Both the position numbers and the translations under genes were made by a program. A stretch of DNA of 64,000 nucleotides, from positions 1,426,001 to 1,490,000 of the forward strand of contig NZ_CP046507.1 in assembly GCF_009741445.1 (NCBI RefSeq), written 5' to 3'. The notes under the pieces were generated by a model. It searched no databases and had not been told where the DNA came from. It saw only the letters and a list, made by a program, of their open reading frames with translations. Every line of letters begins with the position of its first letter. The first letter of the stretch is position 1. Positions 30,844-40,339 of this stretch are shown piece by piece. This DNA comes from Mycobacterium avium subsp. avium. Its GTDB lineage: Bacteria; Actinomycetota; Actinomycetes; Mycobacteriales; Mycobacteriaceae.

Positions 30844-31781
30844 CGACGGTGGCGTTGGAGACCCAACTGCAGGGCTACCTCGACCACCTCACGATCGAGC
30901 GGGGCGTCGCGGCGAACACGCTCAGCTCGTATCGGCGCGACCTGCGCCGCTACACCAAACACCTGTCGGACCGCGGGATTTCGGACCTGGCCAAGGTGGG
31001 CGAGGACGACGTGAGCGATTTCCTGGTGGCGCTGCGCCGCGGCGATCCCGACACCGGCGCCGCCGCGCTGTCGGCGGTGTCGGCGGCCCGCGCGCTGATC
31101 GCGGTGCGCGGCTTGCACCGGTTCCTGGCGGCCGAGGGGTTGGCCGAACTCGACGTCGCCCGCGCCGTGCGCCCGCCGACGCCGGGCCGCCGGCTGCCCA
31201 AGAGCCTGACCATCGACCAGGTGCTGGCGCTGCTGGAGGCGGCGGGCGGCGAGAGCCCCGCCGACGGCCCGCTGACCCTGCGGAACCGGGCGTTGCTGGA
31301 ACTGCTGTACTCCACCGGCGCGCGCATCTCCGAGGCCGTCGGCCTCGACGTCGACGACGTCGACACCCAGGCCCGGTCGGTGCTGCTGCGCGGCAAGGGC
31401 GGCAAGCAGCGGTTGGTGCCCATCGGGCGTCCCGCCGTGGCCGCGCTGGATGCCTATCTGGTGCGCGGCCGCTCGGAGCTGGCGCGCCGCGGGCGCGGCA
31501 CGCCGGCCATCTTCCTCAACGTGCGCGGCGGCCGGTTGTCGCGGCAAAGCGCCTGGCAGGTGCTGCAGGACGCGGCCGAGCGCGCCGGGATCACCTCGGG
31601 GGTGTCGCCGCACATGCTGCGGCATTCGTTCGCCACCCACCTGCTCGAGGGCGGCGCCGACGTGCGGGTGGTGCAGGAGTTGCTCGGCCACGCCTCGGTC
31701 ACGACGACGCAGATCTACACCATGGTCACCGTGCACGCGCTGCGCGAGGTGTGGGCCGAGGCGCACCCGCGGGCGCGCTGA
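30840..31781 (+). CDS. xerD: Tyrosine recombinase XerD
   Basis: 313 residues, chromosome-dimer resolution at dif with XerC. The N-terminal SAM-like core-binding domain (about 5-90: [22 protein letters not shown]) is followed by the catalytic domain with Arg in [12 protein letters not shown], the [15 protein letters not shown] box, LLGHASV and the nucleophile Tyr in [12 protein letters not shown] 30840 overlaps the nudix stop. It is the core Rv1701 orthologue rather than a mobile-element integrase: conserved position and full length support this. Confidence 0.95.
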
Positions 31782-31806
31782 CCATCTCGCCGCCGCGCGC
31801 CGCGTC

Positions 31807-32559
31807 TCAGCCCAGGTATTCGGACTCCAGCATCAGGTCGGAGAGCATGGTCTGGTACTCGGCATGCGTCTTGTGCTCGACGGTGTCGAACCGCTTGCCC
31901 TGCTGGACATGCATGTACTCGCGGTACTTCGGCGAGCCCGGCCAGCGGATGTTGTCGGCGACCACGATCGAGCCCGGATGTAGCCAGCCCCGGTCCATGA
32001 TGCTCTTCAGGTCGGCCAGGTAGGCGTCCTTGTCGTGATCGAGAAACACGAAATCCAGTGTGCCGGCAGCGAATCCGTGCTCGTTGGCCAGGACGTCCAG
32101 GGTGCGCCCGCCGTCGCCGATGGTGCCCACCACGCAGGTCACCCGGTCGGCGACGCCGGCGTGCGCCCAGATCCGGCGGGCGTTGGCGGCGTTGGCCTCG
32201 GCCAGTTCGACCGAGAACACCCGGGCGCCCGGGGCGGCCCGGGCGATCCGCAACGCGCCGTAGCCGCAGTAGGTGCCCAGCTCCAGCGCCACGTCCGGGT
32301 CGGCGCGGCGCACCGCGGCGTCGAGGATCAGCCCCTTCTCGTCGCCGACATTTATCAGCATCGATTTCTGGTAGGCGAACCTGTCGATGGTGGCCAGCAC
32401 GTCGTCGATGTCGCCGGCCCGCGCGTTGCGCAGCACGTACTCGACGGCGGCCGCTTCCCGTCCGTCACCGATCTGGCCGGTGGTGGTGATGTTCTGCACC
32501 CCGGCCGCCATGCGCCAGACCGACCACCGCAGCAGGGGTATCCGTCGCTTGAGGTCCAT
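31807..32559 (-). CDS. Catechol O-methyltransferase-like SAM methyltransferase (Rv1703c homologue)
   Basis: 250 residues. SAM motif I is ALELGTYCGYGALRIAR, followed by VFSVELAEANAANARRI and the Mg-binding LDFVFLDHDKDAY, all typical of COMT. VADNIRWPGSPKYREYM holds further active-site residues. ATG 32559 (MDLKRRIPLL) is used; an upstream in-frame ATG at 32571 would add four residues. It converges on xerD with a 25-bp gap. In M. tuberculosis a 13E12 repeat gene (Rv1702c) lies between xerD and this gene; that insertion is absent here, as are Rv1704c-Rv1707 on the other side. The physiological substrate is unknown. Confidence 0.9.
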   Translation of the reverse strand: MDLKRRIPLLRWSVWRMAAGVQNITTTGQIGDGREAAAVEYVLRNARAGDIDDVLATIDRFAYQKSMLINVGDEKGLILDAAVRRADPDVALELGTYCGYGALRIARAAPGARVFSVELAEANAANARRIWAHAGVADRVTCVVGTIGDGGRTLDVLANEHGFAAGTLDFVFLDHDKDAYLADLKSIMDRGWLHPGSIVVADNIRWPGSPKYREYMHVQQGKRFDTVEHKTHAEYQTMLSDLMLESEYLG

Positions 32560-32796
32560 AGCCGCCACCATAGGCGCGTCGGCGACCGTGCCGGTGCCCG
32601 CGACGGCGGTTTTTTCGCCCGGTGTCCCCACCCGCCAACTGGTGCTGGTGTGACGGAAGTGAATAGGCTGTCGGAATGTGCGTCCTACCACCGATTTCCG
32701 CCCATATTGGCTGGTTGATTGCCTGCGGGTCGCCGGGTTTCGCGCGACGAACCCGTTAGACTTTCCGACGATGTTCACCTCCCGAACACCCCCGCC

Positions 32797-33660
32797 ATGA
32801 CCGAGCGGCCGGACAACGGCGTCGAGCTCGGCCTGACCGGGCGGCCGCCGCGGGCGATCCCGGAGCCACAGCCGCGCACCTCGCACGGCCCGGCCAAAGT
32901 CGTCGCCATGTGCAACCAGAAGGGCGGCGTCGGGAAGACCACGTCCACCATCAACCTGGGTGCGGCGCTCGCCGAGTACGGTCGCCGGGTGCTGCTGGTG
33001 GACATGGACCCGCAGGGCGCGCTGTCAGCGGGCCTGGGTGTGCCGCACTACGAGCTGGAGAAGACCATCCACAACGTGCTGGTCGAGCCGCGCGTGTCGA
33101 TCGACGACGTGCTGCTGCAGACCCGGGTCAAGCACATGGACCTGGTGCCCAGCAACATCGACCTGTCGGCGGCCGAGATCCAGCTGGTCAACGAGGTCGG
33201 CCGCGAGCAGACGCTGGGCCGGGCGCTGCACCCGGTGCTGGACCGTTACGACTACGTGCTGATCGACTGCCAGCCGTCGCTGGGCCTGCTCACCGTGAAC
33301 GGGCTGGCCTGCTCCGACGGTGTGGTGATCCCCACCGAGTGCGAGTACTTCTCGCTGCGCGGCCTGGCGTTGCTCACCGACACCGTGGACAAGGTGCGCG
33401 ACCGGCTCAACCCGAAGCTGGAAATCAGCGGGATCCTGCTCACCCGGTACGACCCGCGGACCGTCAACGCGCGCGAGGTGATGGCCCGCGTCGTCGAACG
33501 CTTCGGCGACCTGGTCTTCGACACCGTCATCACCCGCACCGTCCGGTTCCCGGAGACCAGCGTGGCCGGCGAGCCCATCACCACCTGGGCCCCGCGCTCC
33601 ACCGGGGCCATCGCCTACCGCGCGCTGGCCCGCGAGTTCATCGACCGATTCGGCGCGTGA
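32797..33660 (+). CDS. ParA-family ATPase (Rv1708 homologue)
   Basis: 287 residues from ATG 32797. The deviant Walker A MCNQKGGVGKTTSTINL, Walker A' LLVDMDPQGALS and Walker B YVLIDCQPSLGLL are intact. The start is uncertain: a TTG at 32719 gives 313 residues, closer to the annotated Rv1708 length, but the extra sequence looks like a 5' untranslated region. It leads an operon with scpA and scpB, so a role with the Smc-ScpAB condensin in chromosome segregation is likely, in addition to the oriC-proximal ParA found elsewhere in mycobacterial genomes. Confidence 0.9.
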   Translation: MTERPDNGVELGLTGRPPRAIPEPQPRTSHGPAKVVAMCNQKGGVGKTTSTINLGAALAEYGRRVLLVDMDPQGALSAGLGVPHYELEKTIHNVLVEPRVSIDDVLLQTRVKHMDLVPSNIDLSAAEIQLVNEVGREQTLGRALHPVLDRYDYVLIDCQPSLGLLTVNGLACSDGVVIPTECEYFSLRGLALLTDTVDKVRDRLNPKLEISGILLTRYDPRTVNAREVMARVVERFGDLVFDTVITRTVRFPETSVAGEPITTWAPRSTGAIAYRALAREFIDRFGA

Positions 33661-34475
33661 ACGCGACCGCAAACGGTGAGGCGCAACCCCAGACCGGTTT
33701 TCAGGTCCGCCTGACCAATTTCGAGGGGCCGTTCGATCTGCTGCTGCAGCTGATCTTCGTGCACCGCCTGGACGTGACCGAGGTGGCGCTGCACCAGGTC
33801 ACCGACGACTTCATCGCCTACACCCGCGAGATCGGCCCCAAGCTGGAGCTGGAGGAGACCACCGCGTTCCTGGTCGTCGCCGCCACCCTGCTCGACCTGA
33901 AGGCCGCCCGGCTGCTGCCGGCCGGACAGGTGGACGACGACGAAGACCTCGCCCTGCTGGAGGTGCGCGACCTGCTGTTCGCCCGGCTGCTGCAGTACCG
34001 GGCGTTCAAGCACGTCGCCGAGATGTTCGCCGAGCTGGAGGCCAGCGCCCTGCGCAGCTATCCGCGCGCGGTGTCGCTGGAGGACCGGTTCACCCAACTG
34101 CTGCCCGAGGTGACGCTGGGCGTCGACGCCGAACGGTTCGCCCAGATCGCGGCGGTCGCGTTCAGCCCGCGGCCCGTTCCGACGGTGTCGGTGGGGCACC
34201 TGCACGAGGTGAAGGTCTCGGTTCCCGAGCAGGCGCGCAAGTTGCTGGCCATCCTGGAAGCGCGGGGCAGCGGGCAGTGGGCGACGTTCTCCGAGCTGGT
34301 CGCCGACTGCGAGGGATCGATGGAGGTGGTGGGCCGGTTCCTGGCGCTGCTCGAACTGTATCGGTCCCGGGCGGTAGCATTCGAGCAGTCAGAGCCGCTT
34401 GGCGTGCTCCAAATCTCGTGGACCGGGGAACGTCCGGTCGGTGAAACCTTGGTAGAGGTGCGGGACGAATTGTGA
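33657..34475 (+). CDS. scpA: Segregation and condensation protein ScpA
   Basis: 272 residues, kleisin subunit of the Smc-ScpAB condensin. The N-terminal Smc-neck-binding helix includes FEGPFDLLLQLIFVHRLDV; a long acidic linker follows (about 75-105), and the C-terminal winged helix (LELYRSRAVAFEQSEPLGVLQI) binds the Smc cap. GTG 33657 overlaps the parA stop (GTGA). The stop overlaps the scpB GTG. The length is typical of actinobacteria. Confidence 0.95.
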   Translation: MNATANGEAQPQTGFQVRLTNFEGPFDLLLQLIFVHRLDVTEVALHQVTDDFIAYTREIGPKLELEETTAFLVVAATLLDLKAARLLPAGQVDDDEDLALLEVRDLLFARLLQYRAFKHVAEMFAELEASALRSYPRAVSLEDRFTQLLPEVTLGVDAERFAQIAAVAFSPRPVPTVSVGHLHEVKVSVPEQARKLLAILEARGSGQWATFSELVADCEGSMEVVGRFLALLELYRSRAVAFEQSEPLGVLQISWTGERPVGETLVEVRDEL

Positions 34476-35179
34476 GCGAGAACGCGCCGGACGTCGATCT
34501 CGACTCCGAGCTCGAGGCGGGCATCCCGGAGATCGCCGAGGCCGCCCCCATGGAGTCCGGGGAACTCGGGTCGGTGCTGGAGGCGCTGCTGCTGGTGGTG
34601 GACACCCCGGTCACCGCGGAGGCGCTGGCCGCCGCGACCCAGCAGCCGGTGTACCGGATCGCCACCAAGCTGCAGGAGATGGCCGACGAGCTCACCGCCC
34701 GCGACAGCGGCATCGACTTGCGCAAAACCAGCGAGGGCTGGCGGATGTACACCCGGGCCCGGTTCGCGCCCTATGTGGAGAAGCTGCTGCTGGACGGGGC
34801 GCGGTCCAAGCTGACCCGGGCCGCGCTGGAGACGCTGGCCGTCGTCGCCTACCGCCAGCCGGTGACCCGGGCGCGGGTGAGCGCGGTGCGCGGGGTGAAC
34901 GTGGACGCCGTGATGCGCACGCTGTTGGCCCGCGGCCTGATCACCGAGGCCGGGGTCGACGAGGACACCGGCGCGACCACGTTCGCCACCACCGACCTGT
35001 TCCTGGAGCGGCTGGGGCTGACGTCGTTGGCCGACCTGCCCGACATCGCGCCGCTGCTTCCCGACGTCGACACGATCGAGGACTTGAGCGAATCCCTGGA
35101 CAGCGAGCCACGTTTCGTCAAACTCTCCGGCGGTCAGGCCTCCGATGCGGCGCTGTCGTTCGACGTGGACCAGGATTGA
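34472..35179 (+). CDS. scpB: Segregation and condensation protein ScpB
   Basis: 235 residues. An acidic N-terminal extension (about 1-30) precedes two winged-helix domains: [21 protein letters not shown] and [20 protein letters not shown], followed by [20 protein letters not shown]. ScpB dimers bind the central part of ScpA in the condensin ring. GTG 34472 overlaps the scpA stop, and the scpB stop overlaps the rluB ATG (TGATG). An acidic tail closes the protein. Confidence 0.95.
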   Translation: MSENAPDVDLDSELEAGIPEIAEAAPMESGELGSVLEALLLVVDTPVTAEALAAATQQPVYRIATKLQEMADELTARDSGIDLRKTSEGWRMYTRARFAPYVEKLLLDGARSKLTRAALETLAVVAYRQPVTRARVSAVRGVNVDAVMRTLLARGLITEAGVDEDTGATTFATTDLFLERLGLTSLADLPDIAPLLPDVDTIEDLSESLDSEPRFVKLSGGQASDAALSFDVDQD

Positions 35180-35922
35180 TGGTCGAAGCTCAGGGCATCC
35201 GGCTGCAAAAGGTGTTGTCGCAGGCCGGAATCGCGTCGCGGCGGGCCGCCGAGAAGTTGATCGTCGACGGCCGCGTCGAGGTGGACGGGCAGGTGGTGAC
35301 CGAGCTGGGCACCCGCGTCGACCCGGATGCCGCGGTGATCCGAGTCGACGGGGCCCGGGTGGTCCTCGACGAGTCGCAGGTCTATCTGGCGCTGAACAAG
35401 CCGCGCGGGGTGCACTCGACGATGTCGGACGACCGCGGCCGGCCGTGCATCGGCGACCTGATCGAACGCCGAGTTCGCGGCAACAAGAACCTGTTTCACG
35501 TCGGGCGGTTGGACGCCGAGACCGAAGGGCTGATCCTGCTGACCAACGACGGCGAACTCGCGCACCGGTTGATGCATCCCTCCCACGAGGTGCCCAAGAC
35601 GTATCTGGCGACGGTCACCGGATCGATACCGCGCGGGCTGGGCAAGACGCTGCGCGCGGGCATCGAGCTGGACGACGGGATGGCGCGGGTCGACGAGTTC
35701 GCGGTGGTGGACGCCACCCCGGGCAAGACGCTGGTGCGGGTGACGTTGCACGAGGGGCGGAATCGCATTGTGCGCCGGCTGCTGGCGGCCGCGGGCTTCC
35801 CGGTCGAGTCGTTGGTGCGCACCGACATCGGGCCGATTTCCCTGGGCAAGCAGCGGCCGGGCAGCATTCGGGCGCTGGGACGCGACGAGGTGGGCCGGCT
35901 CTACCAGGCGGTCGGGCTGTGA
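35179..35922 (+). CDS. rluB: 23S rRNA pseudouridine synthase, RluB/RsuA family
   Basis: 247 residues. An N-terminal S4 RNA-binding domain (about 5-60: [20 protein letters not shown]) is followed by the RsuA-type catalytic domain with the signature [19 protein letters not shown], where the Asp is the catalytic nucleophile. [15 protein letters not shown] is another family motif. ATG 35179 overlaps the scpB stop. It is embedded in the scpA-scpB-rluB-cmk-der operon typical of actinobacteria. Whether the target is 23S U2605 (as E. coli RluB) or a 16S site cannot be decided here. Confidence 0.92.
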   Translation: MVEAQGIRLQKVLSQAGIASRRAAEKLIVDGRVEVDGQVVTELGTRVDPDAAVIRVDGARVVLDESQVYLALNKPRGVHSTMSDDRGRPCIGDLIERRVRGNKNLFHVGRLDAETEGLILLTNDGELAHRLMHPSHEVPKTYLATVTGSIPRGLGKTLRAGIELDDGMARVDEFAVVDATPGKTLVRVTLHEGRNRIVRRLLAAAGFPVESLVRTDIGPISLGKQRPGSIRALGRDEVGRLYQAVGL

Positions 35923-36605
35923 GCGCCGACGTCGTGGTGGCCATCGACGGCCCCGCGGGGACCGGAAAGTCCTCCGTCTCAAAGGGATTGGCGCGCGCGC
36001 TGGGTGCGCGCTATCTGGACACCGGCGGAATGTACCGGATGGTGACGCTGGCGGTGTTGCGCGCCGGCATCGACCCGGCCGACGCCGACGCCGTCGGGCG
36101 CGCCGCGCAGGCGGTGCGGATGTCGGTGGACTATCACCCCGACGGTGACCGTTATTTCCTTGGCGGAGAAGACGTTTCCACCGAGATCCGGGGCGACAAG
36201 GTCACCGCGGCGGTGTCCGCGGTGTCGTCGATTCCCGCCGTGCGCACCCGCCTGGTCGGCTTGCAGCGCGAAATGGCTTCCGGCCCCGGCAGTATCGTCG
36301 TCGAGGGCCGCGACATCGGCACCGTGGTGCTGCCCGACGCGCCGGTGAAGATCTTCCTGACCGCCTCGGCCGAGACCCGGGCCCGGCGGCGCAACGACCA
36401 GAACGTGGCGGGGGGGCTGGCCGACGACTACGAGGCGGTGCTCGCCGAGGTCCGCCGGCGCGACCATCTGGATTCCACCCGGCGGGTGTCGCCGTTGCGG
36501 GCGGCTCCCGACGCGGTGGTGGTCGACACCAGTGACATGACCGAGGCGCAGGTGATCGACCACCTGCGGGATCTGGTCAGGCAGCGAAGCGAAGTGGCGC
36601 GGTGA
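35919..36605 (+). CDS. cmk: Cytidylate kinase
   Basis: 228 residues, phosphorylates CMP and dCMP. P loop [17 protein letters not shown] (residues about 8-24), the CMP-binding YLDTGGMYR, and [15 protein letters not shown] followed by the LID region RARRRNDQ. The NMP-binding insert typical of bacterial Cmk is present (about 65-100). GTG 35919 overlaps the rluB stop, and the stop overlaps der. It is placed beside pyrG-containing operons only by distance; its coupling to der is conserved. Confidence 0.95.
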   Translation: MSADVVVAIDGPAGTGKSSVSKGLARALGARYLDTGGMYRMVTLAVLRAGIDPADADAVGRAAQAVRMSVDYHPDGDRYFLGGEDVSTEIRGDKVTAAVSAVSSIPAVRTRLVGLQREMASGPGSIVVEGRDIGTVVLPDAPVKIFLTASAETRARRRNDQNVAGGLADDYEAVLAEVRRRDHLDSTRRVSPLRAAPDAVVVDTSDMTEAQVIDHLRDLVRQRSEVAR

Positions 36606-38002
36606 CTCACGACGGAACATGGAGCGACGAAAGCGACTGGGAAGCGGTCGAATTCGAGCTCGACGAGGCGGCGCAAGCGCCTCCCGCGCCGGTGGTGGCG
36701 GTGGTGGGGCGGCCCAACGTCGGCAAGTCGACGCTGGTGAACCGGATCCTGGGCCGCCGGGAGGCGGTGGTGCAGGACGTGCCGGGCGTCACCCGCGACC
36801 GGGTGTCCTACGACGCGCTGTGGACCGGGCGCCGATTCGTCGTGCAGGACACCGGGGGATGGGAGCCCGACGCCAAGGGGCTGCAGCAGCTGGTCGCCGA
36901 ACAGGCGTCGGTGGCCATGCGCACCGCCGACGCGGTGATCCTGGTGGTCGACGCGCTCGTCGGCGCCACCACCGCCGACGAGGCCGCCGCCCGGATCCTG
37001 CTGCGGTCGGGGAAGCCGGTTTTCTTGGCCGCCAACAAGGTTGACAGCGACAAGGCCGAGGCCGACGCGGCGATGCTGTGGTCGCTGGGCCTCGGCGAGC
37101 CGCACCCGATCAGCGCGATGCACGGGCGCGGGGTGGCCGACCTGCTCGACGAGGTGCTGGCCGCGCTGCCCGAGGTGTCCGAGGTGGCGCCCAGGCCCGG
37201 CGGGCCGCGGCGGGTGGCGCTGGTGGGCAAGCCGAACGTGGGCAAGAGCTCGCTGCTGAACAAGCTGGCCGGCGATCAGCGCTCGGTGGTGCACGATGTG
37301 GCCGGGACGACGGTGGACCCGGTGGACTCGCTGATCGAGCTGGGCGATCGGGTGTGGCGGTTCGTCGACACCGCGGGTCTGCGGCGCAAGGTGGGGCAGG
37401 CCAGCGGCCACGAGTTCTATGCGTCGGTGCGCACGCACTCGGCCATCGACGCGGCCGAGGTGGTGATCGTGCTGATCGACGCGTCGGCCCCGCTCACCGA
37501 GCAGGACCAGCGGGTGCTGTCCATGGTGATCGAAGCCGGCCGGGCCCTGGTGTTGGCGTTCAACAAATGGGATCTGGTCGACGAGGACCGCCGCGAGCTG
37601 CTGGAGCGCGAGATCGACCGCGAGCTGGTGCAGCTGCGGTGGGCGCCGCGGGTCAACATCTCCGCGAAAACCGGTCGCGCGGTGGCCAAGCTGGTGCCGG
37701 CGATGGAGACCGCCCTGGCGTCGTGGGACACCCGGATCGCCACCGGCCCGCTGAACTCCTGGCTGAAGGAGGTGGTGGCGGCCACCCCGCCGCCGGTGCG
37801 GGGCGGTAAGCAGCCGCGCATCTTGTTCGCCACCCAGGCCGCCGCCCGGCCGCCGACTTTCGTGCTGTTCACCACCGGCTTTCTCGAGGCCGGATACCGG
37901 CGTTTCCTGGAGCGGCGGCTGCGCGAGGCGTTCGGGTTCGAGGGGACGCCGATCCGGATCAACGTGCGGGTGCGGGAGAAGCGCGGGGCCCGGCGGCGCT
38001 GA
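36602..38002 (+). CDS. der: Ribosome biogenesis GTPase Der (EngA)
   Basis: 466 residues with two tandem GTPase domains and a C-terminal KH-like domain. G domain 1 has [16 protein letters not shown] near residue 36, DTGGWEPD and NKVDSDKA. G domain 2 has [17 protein letters not shown] near residue 210, [10 protein letters not shown] and NKWDLVDE. The C-terminal KH-like part ends in basic residues (REKRGARRR). It acts in 50S subunit assembly. GTG 36602 overlaps the cmk stop. This is the last gene of the conserved segregation/translation operon; synteny with M. tuberculosis stops after it. Confidence 0.97.
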   Translation: MTHDGTWSDESDWEAVEFELDEAAQAPPAPVVAVVGRPNVGKSTLVNRILGRREAVVQDVPGVTRDRVSYDALWTGRRFVVQDTGGWEPDAKGLQQLVAEQASVAMRTADAVILVVDALVGATTADEAAARILLRSGKPVFLAANKVDSDKAEADAAMLWSLGLGEPHPISAMHGRGVADLLDEVLAALPEVSEVAPRPGGPRRVALVGKPNVGKSSLLNKLAGDQRSVVHDVAGTTVDPVDSLIELGDRVWRFVDTAGLRRKVGQASGHEFYASVRTHSAIDAAEVVIVLIDASAPLTEQDQRVLSMVIEAGRALVLAFNKWDLVDEDRRELLEREIDRELVQLRWAPRVNISAKTGRAVAKLVPAMETALASWDTRIATGPLNSWLKEVVAATPPPVRGGKQPRILFATQAAARPPTFVLFTTGFLEAGYRRFLERRLREAFGFEGTPIRINVRVREKRGARRR

Positions 38003-38206
38003 GTGGCGTCGGCTGTGTCTGGAGCTATCGCGTTGTGCGAAATCCGCTAGCGCCGGTGCTCGCGTGTCTGCGGGCCATCTCATGGTCCGCGCCTGAGCCT
38101 GGGCGTGCCGGCGTCCTTCACTGGTGACTGACCGGAGGTCGCTTGCCCGGCAGGCCAATCCTTTACGGTAGGCTTTCGACCTGCTGCCGGTGCAACCGCC
38201 GGCGCG

Positions 38207-38283
38207 CGGGCTGTGGCGCAGTTTGGTAGCGCACTTGACTGGGGGTCAAGTGGTCGCAGGTTCAAATCCTGTCAGCCCGACCA
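38207..38283 (+). tRNA. tRNA-Pro (anticodon GGG), CCA encoded
   Basis: Cloverleaf folds by eye: acceptor CGGGCTG with CAGCCCG, D stem GCGC/GCGC, anticodon stem CTTGA/TCAAG around loop CTGGGGG (anticodon GGG), T stem GCAGG/CCTGT with TTCAAAT loop, then A and an encoded CCA. It begins 204 bp after der; a -10-like TAGGCT or TACGGT lies about 40 bp upstream, but no clear -35 spacing. tRNA genes are frequent integration sites, and here the gene marks the change from conserved core to accessory DNA. No second copy of its 3' end was seen in the window. Confidence 0.97.
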
Positions 38284-38288
38284 ACCGG

Positions 38289-38954
38289 CTACGGCTGAAA
38301 GGCCGGGAGGACAGTCCCGGAATCGCGAATCTCCCAGATGGTGTTCGCCCGCACCCCATCGAAGTTGATCTTGTTCAACGTGGCCCGCGAATATGTCAGG
38401 TCGATGGCGACCTGCGTCGAGGTGTTGCCGTACGGATCGGTCATCGGGAAGGTGCCCTGCACATTCACCGCGGACGCGTTCGGGTAGGTCGCGTGGGCGT
38501 ACTTGAGAATCTGAATGGTGTCCGAGCGCGCACCGTCCCTGATCATCTCTTCGCTGTAGTTGTCGCGGATGGCGAACCGGGCGTCCACCACGTCGCCGTC
38601 GGGGGCCGCGGCGGTGGTGAAGGTGACGCCGTCCGGCTTCTTGGGACCGGCCGGCGTCGGGGGTGCCGGCTCGGTGGATCCCGTCGCGGCCGAAGTCGCG
38701 GTGGCGCGGGCGGCCTTCTCCGGGTCGAAGGCCCAGCTCTTGGCGAAGATGAGCAGCAGGACGACGACGCCCAGGGCCGCCAGGGCCAGGGCCGCCTTGC
38801 CGGAGGTGCCGTTCTTGCGTTGCTCGGTGAAGAACGCCCACTCGCCCGTCCAGCTGGTGCCGTCGAAGTAGCGTTTCAGCCCATGGCCGACCGCGGGATC
38901 GGGGTACCAGCCGGGCGCCGATTTGGGAGGGGGCGGCGCAGGTTCGGAAGGCAT
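38289..38954 (-). CDS. DUF2510 membrane protein
   Basis: 221 residues. The N-terminal DUF2510 module reads PGWYPDPAVGHGLKRYFDGT with the paired Trp positions of the family. One membrane helix follows (KAALALAALGVVVLLLIF, about residues 52-70), then a Pro/Ala/Thr linker and an extracytoplasmic domain. It is anchored in the membrane with most of the protein outside. Its stop lies 5 bp from the convergent tRNA end, so the tRNA and this gene read toward each other. Function unknown. Confidence 0.85.
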   Translation of the reverse strand: MPSEPAPPPPKSAPGWYPDPAVGHGLKRYFDGTSWTGEWAFFTEQRKNGTSGKAALALAALGVVVLLLIFAKSWAFDPEKAARATATSAATGSTEPAPPTPAGPKKPDGVTFTTAAAPDGDVVDARFAIRDNYSEEMIRDGARSDTIQILKYAHATYPNASAVNVQGTFPMTDPYGNTSTQVAIDLTYSRATLNKINFDGVRANTIWEIRDSGTVLPAFQP

Positions 38955-39002
38955 CCGTCCATTTTCATCGTGACGCCGACGTCCCGGCCACCCGGCCGAC
39001 GG

Positions 39003-39437
39003 CTACCGCGCTCTGCGCAGGTCGGCCAGTGAGTTTCTCAGCCCACCGTCCATCCGGACCTGAACGGCCGCCACCGCCACCATCACCGCGGCGGTCACCA
39101 AGTGCACGACCGCGTCGGTGATGTTGTTGGGAAAGGTGAACAGGAACGCGACCTGGTGGGAGAAGAACGCCCAAATGCCCGGCAACGCACCGGCTATCGC
39201 GGCCAGCAGCAGATAGAGCACGGACCAGGACTTGCGGGCGGCGAACACCAGGCCGGGAGCGAACAGCGCCAGACCGGCGACCGCATGCCAGCCGTTGTAG
39301 TCCATCCCGAGCAGCTGGACGGTCGGGGCGTTCGGCCCGGTGGCGAAACTGGGATTCATGACCAGACCGACCACGGCCTGGATCACGTGGACCACGCAGA
39401 TGACCAGCAGACCGACCTGGGCGACACTCCACCTCAC
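39003..39437 (-). CDS. DUF4383-type four-helix membrane protein
   Basis: 144 residues with four hydrophobic helices (VAQVGLLVICVVHVIQAVVGL, GWHAVAGLALFAPGLVFAA, SVLYLLLAAIAGALPGIW, and AVVHLVTAAVMVAVAAVQV). The pattern NITDAVVHLVTA near the end of helix 3 is characteristic of DUF4383. GTG 39437 is fixed by an almost perfect Shine-Dalgarno sequence (AAGGAGGT) 6 nt upstream. A perfect palindrome sits 37-53 bp upstream of the start, so regulation by a dimeric repressor is likely. Function unknown. Confidence 0.85.
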   Translation of the reverse strand: MRWSVAQVGLLVICVVHVIQAVVGLVMNPSFATGPNAPTVQLLGMDYNGWHAVAGLALFAPGLVFAARKSWSVLYLLLAAIAGALPGIWAFFSHQVAFLFTFPNNITDAVVHLVTAAVMVAVAAVQVRMDGGLRNSLADLRRAR

Positions 39438-39473
39438 ACTGCACCTCCTTGTGCACCGGGGAACCACCTCGAA

Positions 39474-39490
39474 TACTACGTTTCGTAGTA
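39474..39490. promoter_or_regulatory. Palindromic operator TACTACG-TTT-CGTAGTA
   Basis: A perfect 7-bp inverted repeat with a 3-bp centre lies upstream of the DUF4383 gene. The TACTAC/GTAGTA core resembles operators recognised by BlaI/MecI/CopY-type winged-helix repressors. No such regulator gene is in the window, so it would be encoded elsewhere. It lies between the DUF4383 gene and the end of the Gap gene, and its position fits repression of the DUF4383 promoter. Confidence 0.6.
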
Positions 39491-39553
39491 GACCGCCACA
39501 ATGGTTTTCGGGGTCTGTTCGGGGCGACACGGCCACGGAGCGCTTCGTAACGC

Positions 39554-40339
39554 TCAGACCAGGTGCAGCCCCTGGGCCAGTTGGGACACCCCGACCACGG
39601 TGAACAGCGCGACCAGGATCTGCCGGTGGTAGGTGCGCACCCAGTCGTGCAGCACCAGCAGCAGCGACTGCGTCTTCCCCGGCGTGGCCAGGTATCCGAC
39701 CAGGATGACCTCCACCACGGCGTACATCAGCACGACGAACGCCACCGACGCGCTGACCTGCGCGGTGACGGAGGCTCCCGAGGCCGCGATGATCGCGACG
39801 ATGAACAGCACACCGTCGACGGGCACGGAGATGACGCCGATCACCCAGGCCACCCACGACGCCCCGCTTTCCCACGCGCTGTGCATCCGCGCGAGCATCC
39901 GCCGCAGCACCGACCGGTCGCCGGGGGACACGTCCTGCGCCCGGGTCAGCAGCCGCGGCATCGCGATGGTGGCGCCCGGGGCCGCTGACAGTTCCGAGGC
40001 CCGCTCGTCGGGCGGCGGCGCGGCGGCGCGCTGGCGGGCCGCGAAGCGCACGGTCAGCACCGCGGCGATCGACAGCCCCACCACGCCGAGGCCGATCTGA
40101 ATCTTCCCCAGGGCCGAGCCCGTGGACGGGGACGCGTGCGAGGGATGGCCGAACATCGGCGTGAAGTTCAGCAGCAGCACCGGGATCAGCAGCTCGGGCA
40201 CGCACACGGTCAGCCCGCCGATCCAATACGCCAGCAGGCTCGGCCCGGGCCGCGGCCGCGAAATCATCAGCAGAGCCAGACCCAGACGAACCGGATTGAG
40301 CGCAGCCAGCATCCCCAAGCCCAGCACCGACCCCCACAT
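39554..40339 (-). CDS. Gap/Sap-family lipid (glycopeptidolipid) export membrane protein
   Basis: 261 residues, about six membrane helices. The N terminus MWGSVLGLGMLAALNPVRLG followed by LLMISRPRPGPSLLAYWIGG is characteristic of the Gap (GPL-addressing) protein family. A hydrophilic cytoplasmic loop (about 95-150) splits the protein into two membrane halves; the second half repeats the pattern (VAWVIGVISVPVDGVLFIVAI, VVLMYAVVEVILVGYLATPG). Gap is needed for surface display of glycopeptidolipids in M. smegmatis, and Sap-type proteins help sulfolipid export. Its location beside mbtH and a lipopeptide NRPS makes export of that lipopeptide the natural inference. Divergent from the NRPS across 1.1 kb. 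Confidence 0.85.
   Translation of the reverse strand: MWGSVLGLGMLAALNPVRLGLALLMISRPRPGPSLLAYWIGGLTVCVPELLIPVLLLNFTPMFGHPSHASPSTGSALGKIQIGLGVVGLSIAAVLTVRFAARQRAAAPPPDERASELSAAPGATIAMPRLLTRAQDVSPGDRSVLRRMLARMHSAWESGASWVAWVIGVISVPVDGVLFIVAIIAASGASVTAQVSASVAFVVLMYAVVEVILVGYLATPGKTQSLLLVLHDWVRTYHRQILVALFTVVGVSQLAQGLHLV

Noticed and set aside
32560..32796. A riboswitch or attenuator between the COMT and parA genes
   Set aside because: No recognisable conserved riboswitch core or terminator hairpin; it is an ordinary divergent promoter region of 237 bp.
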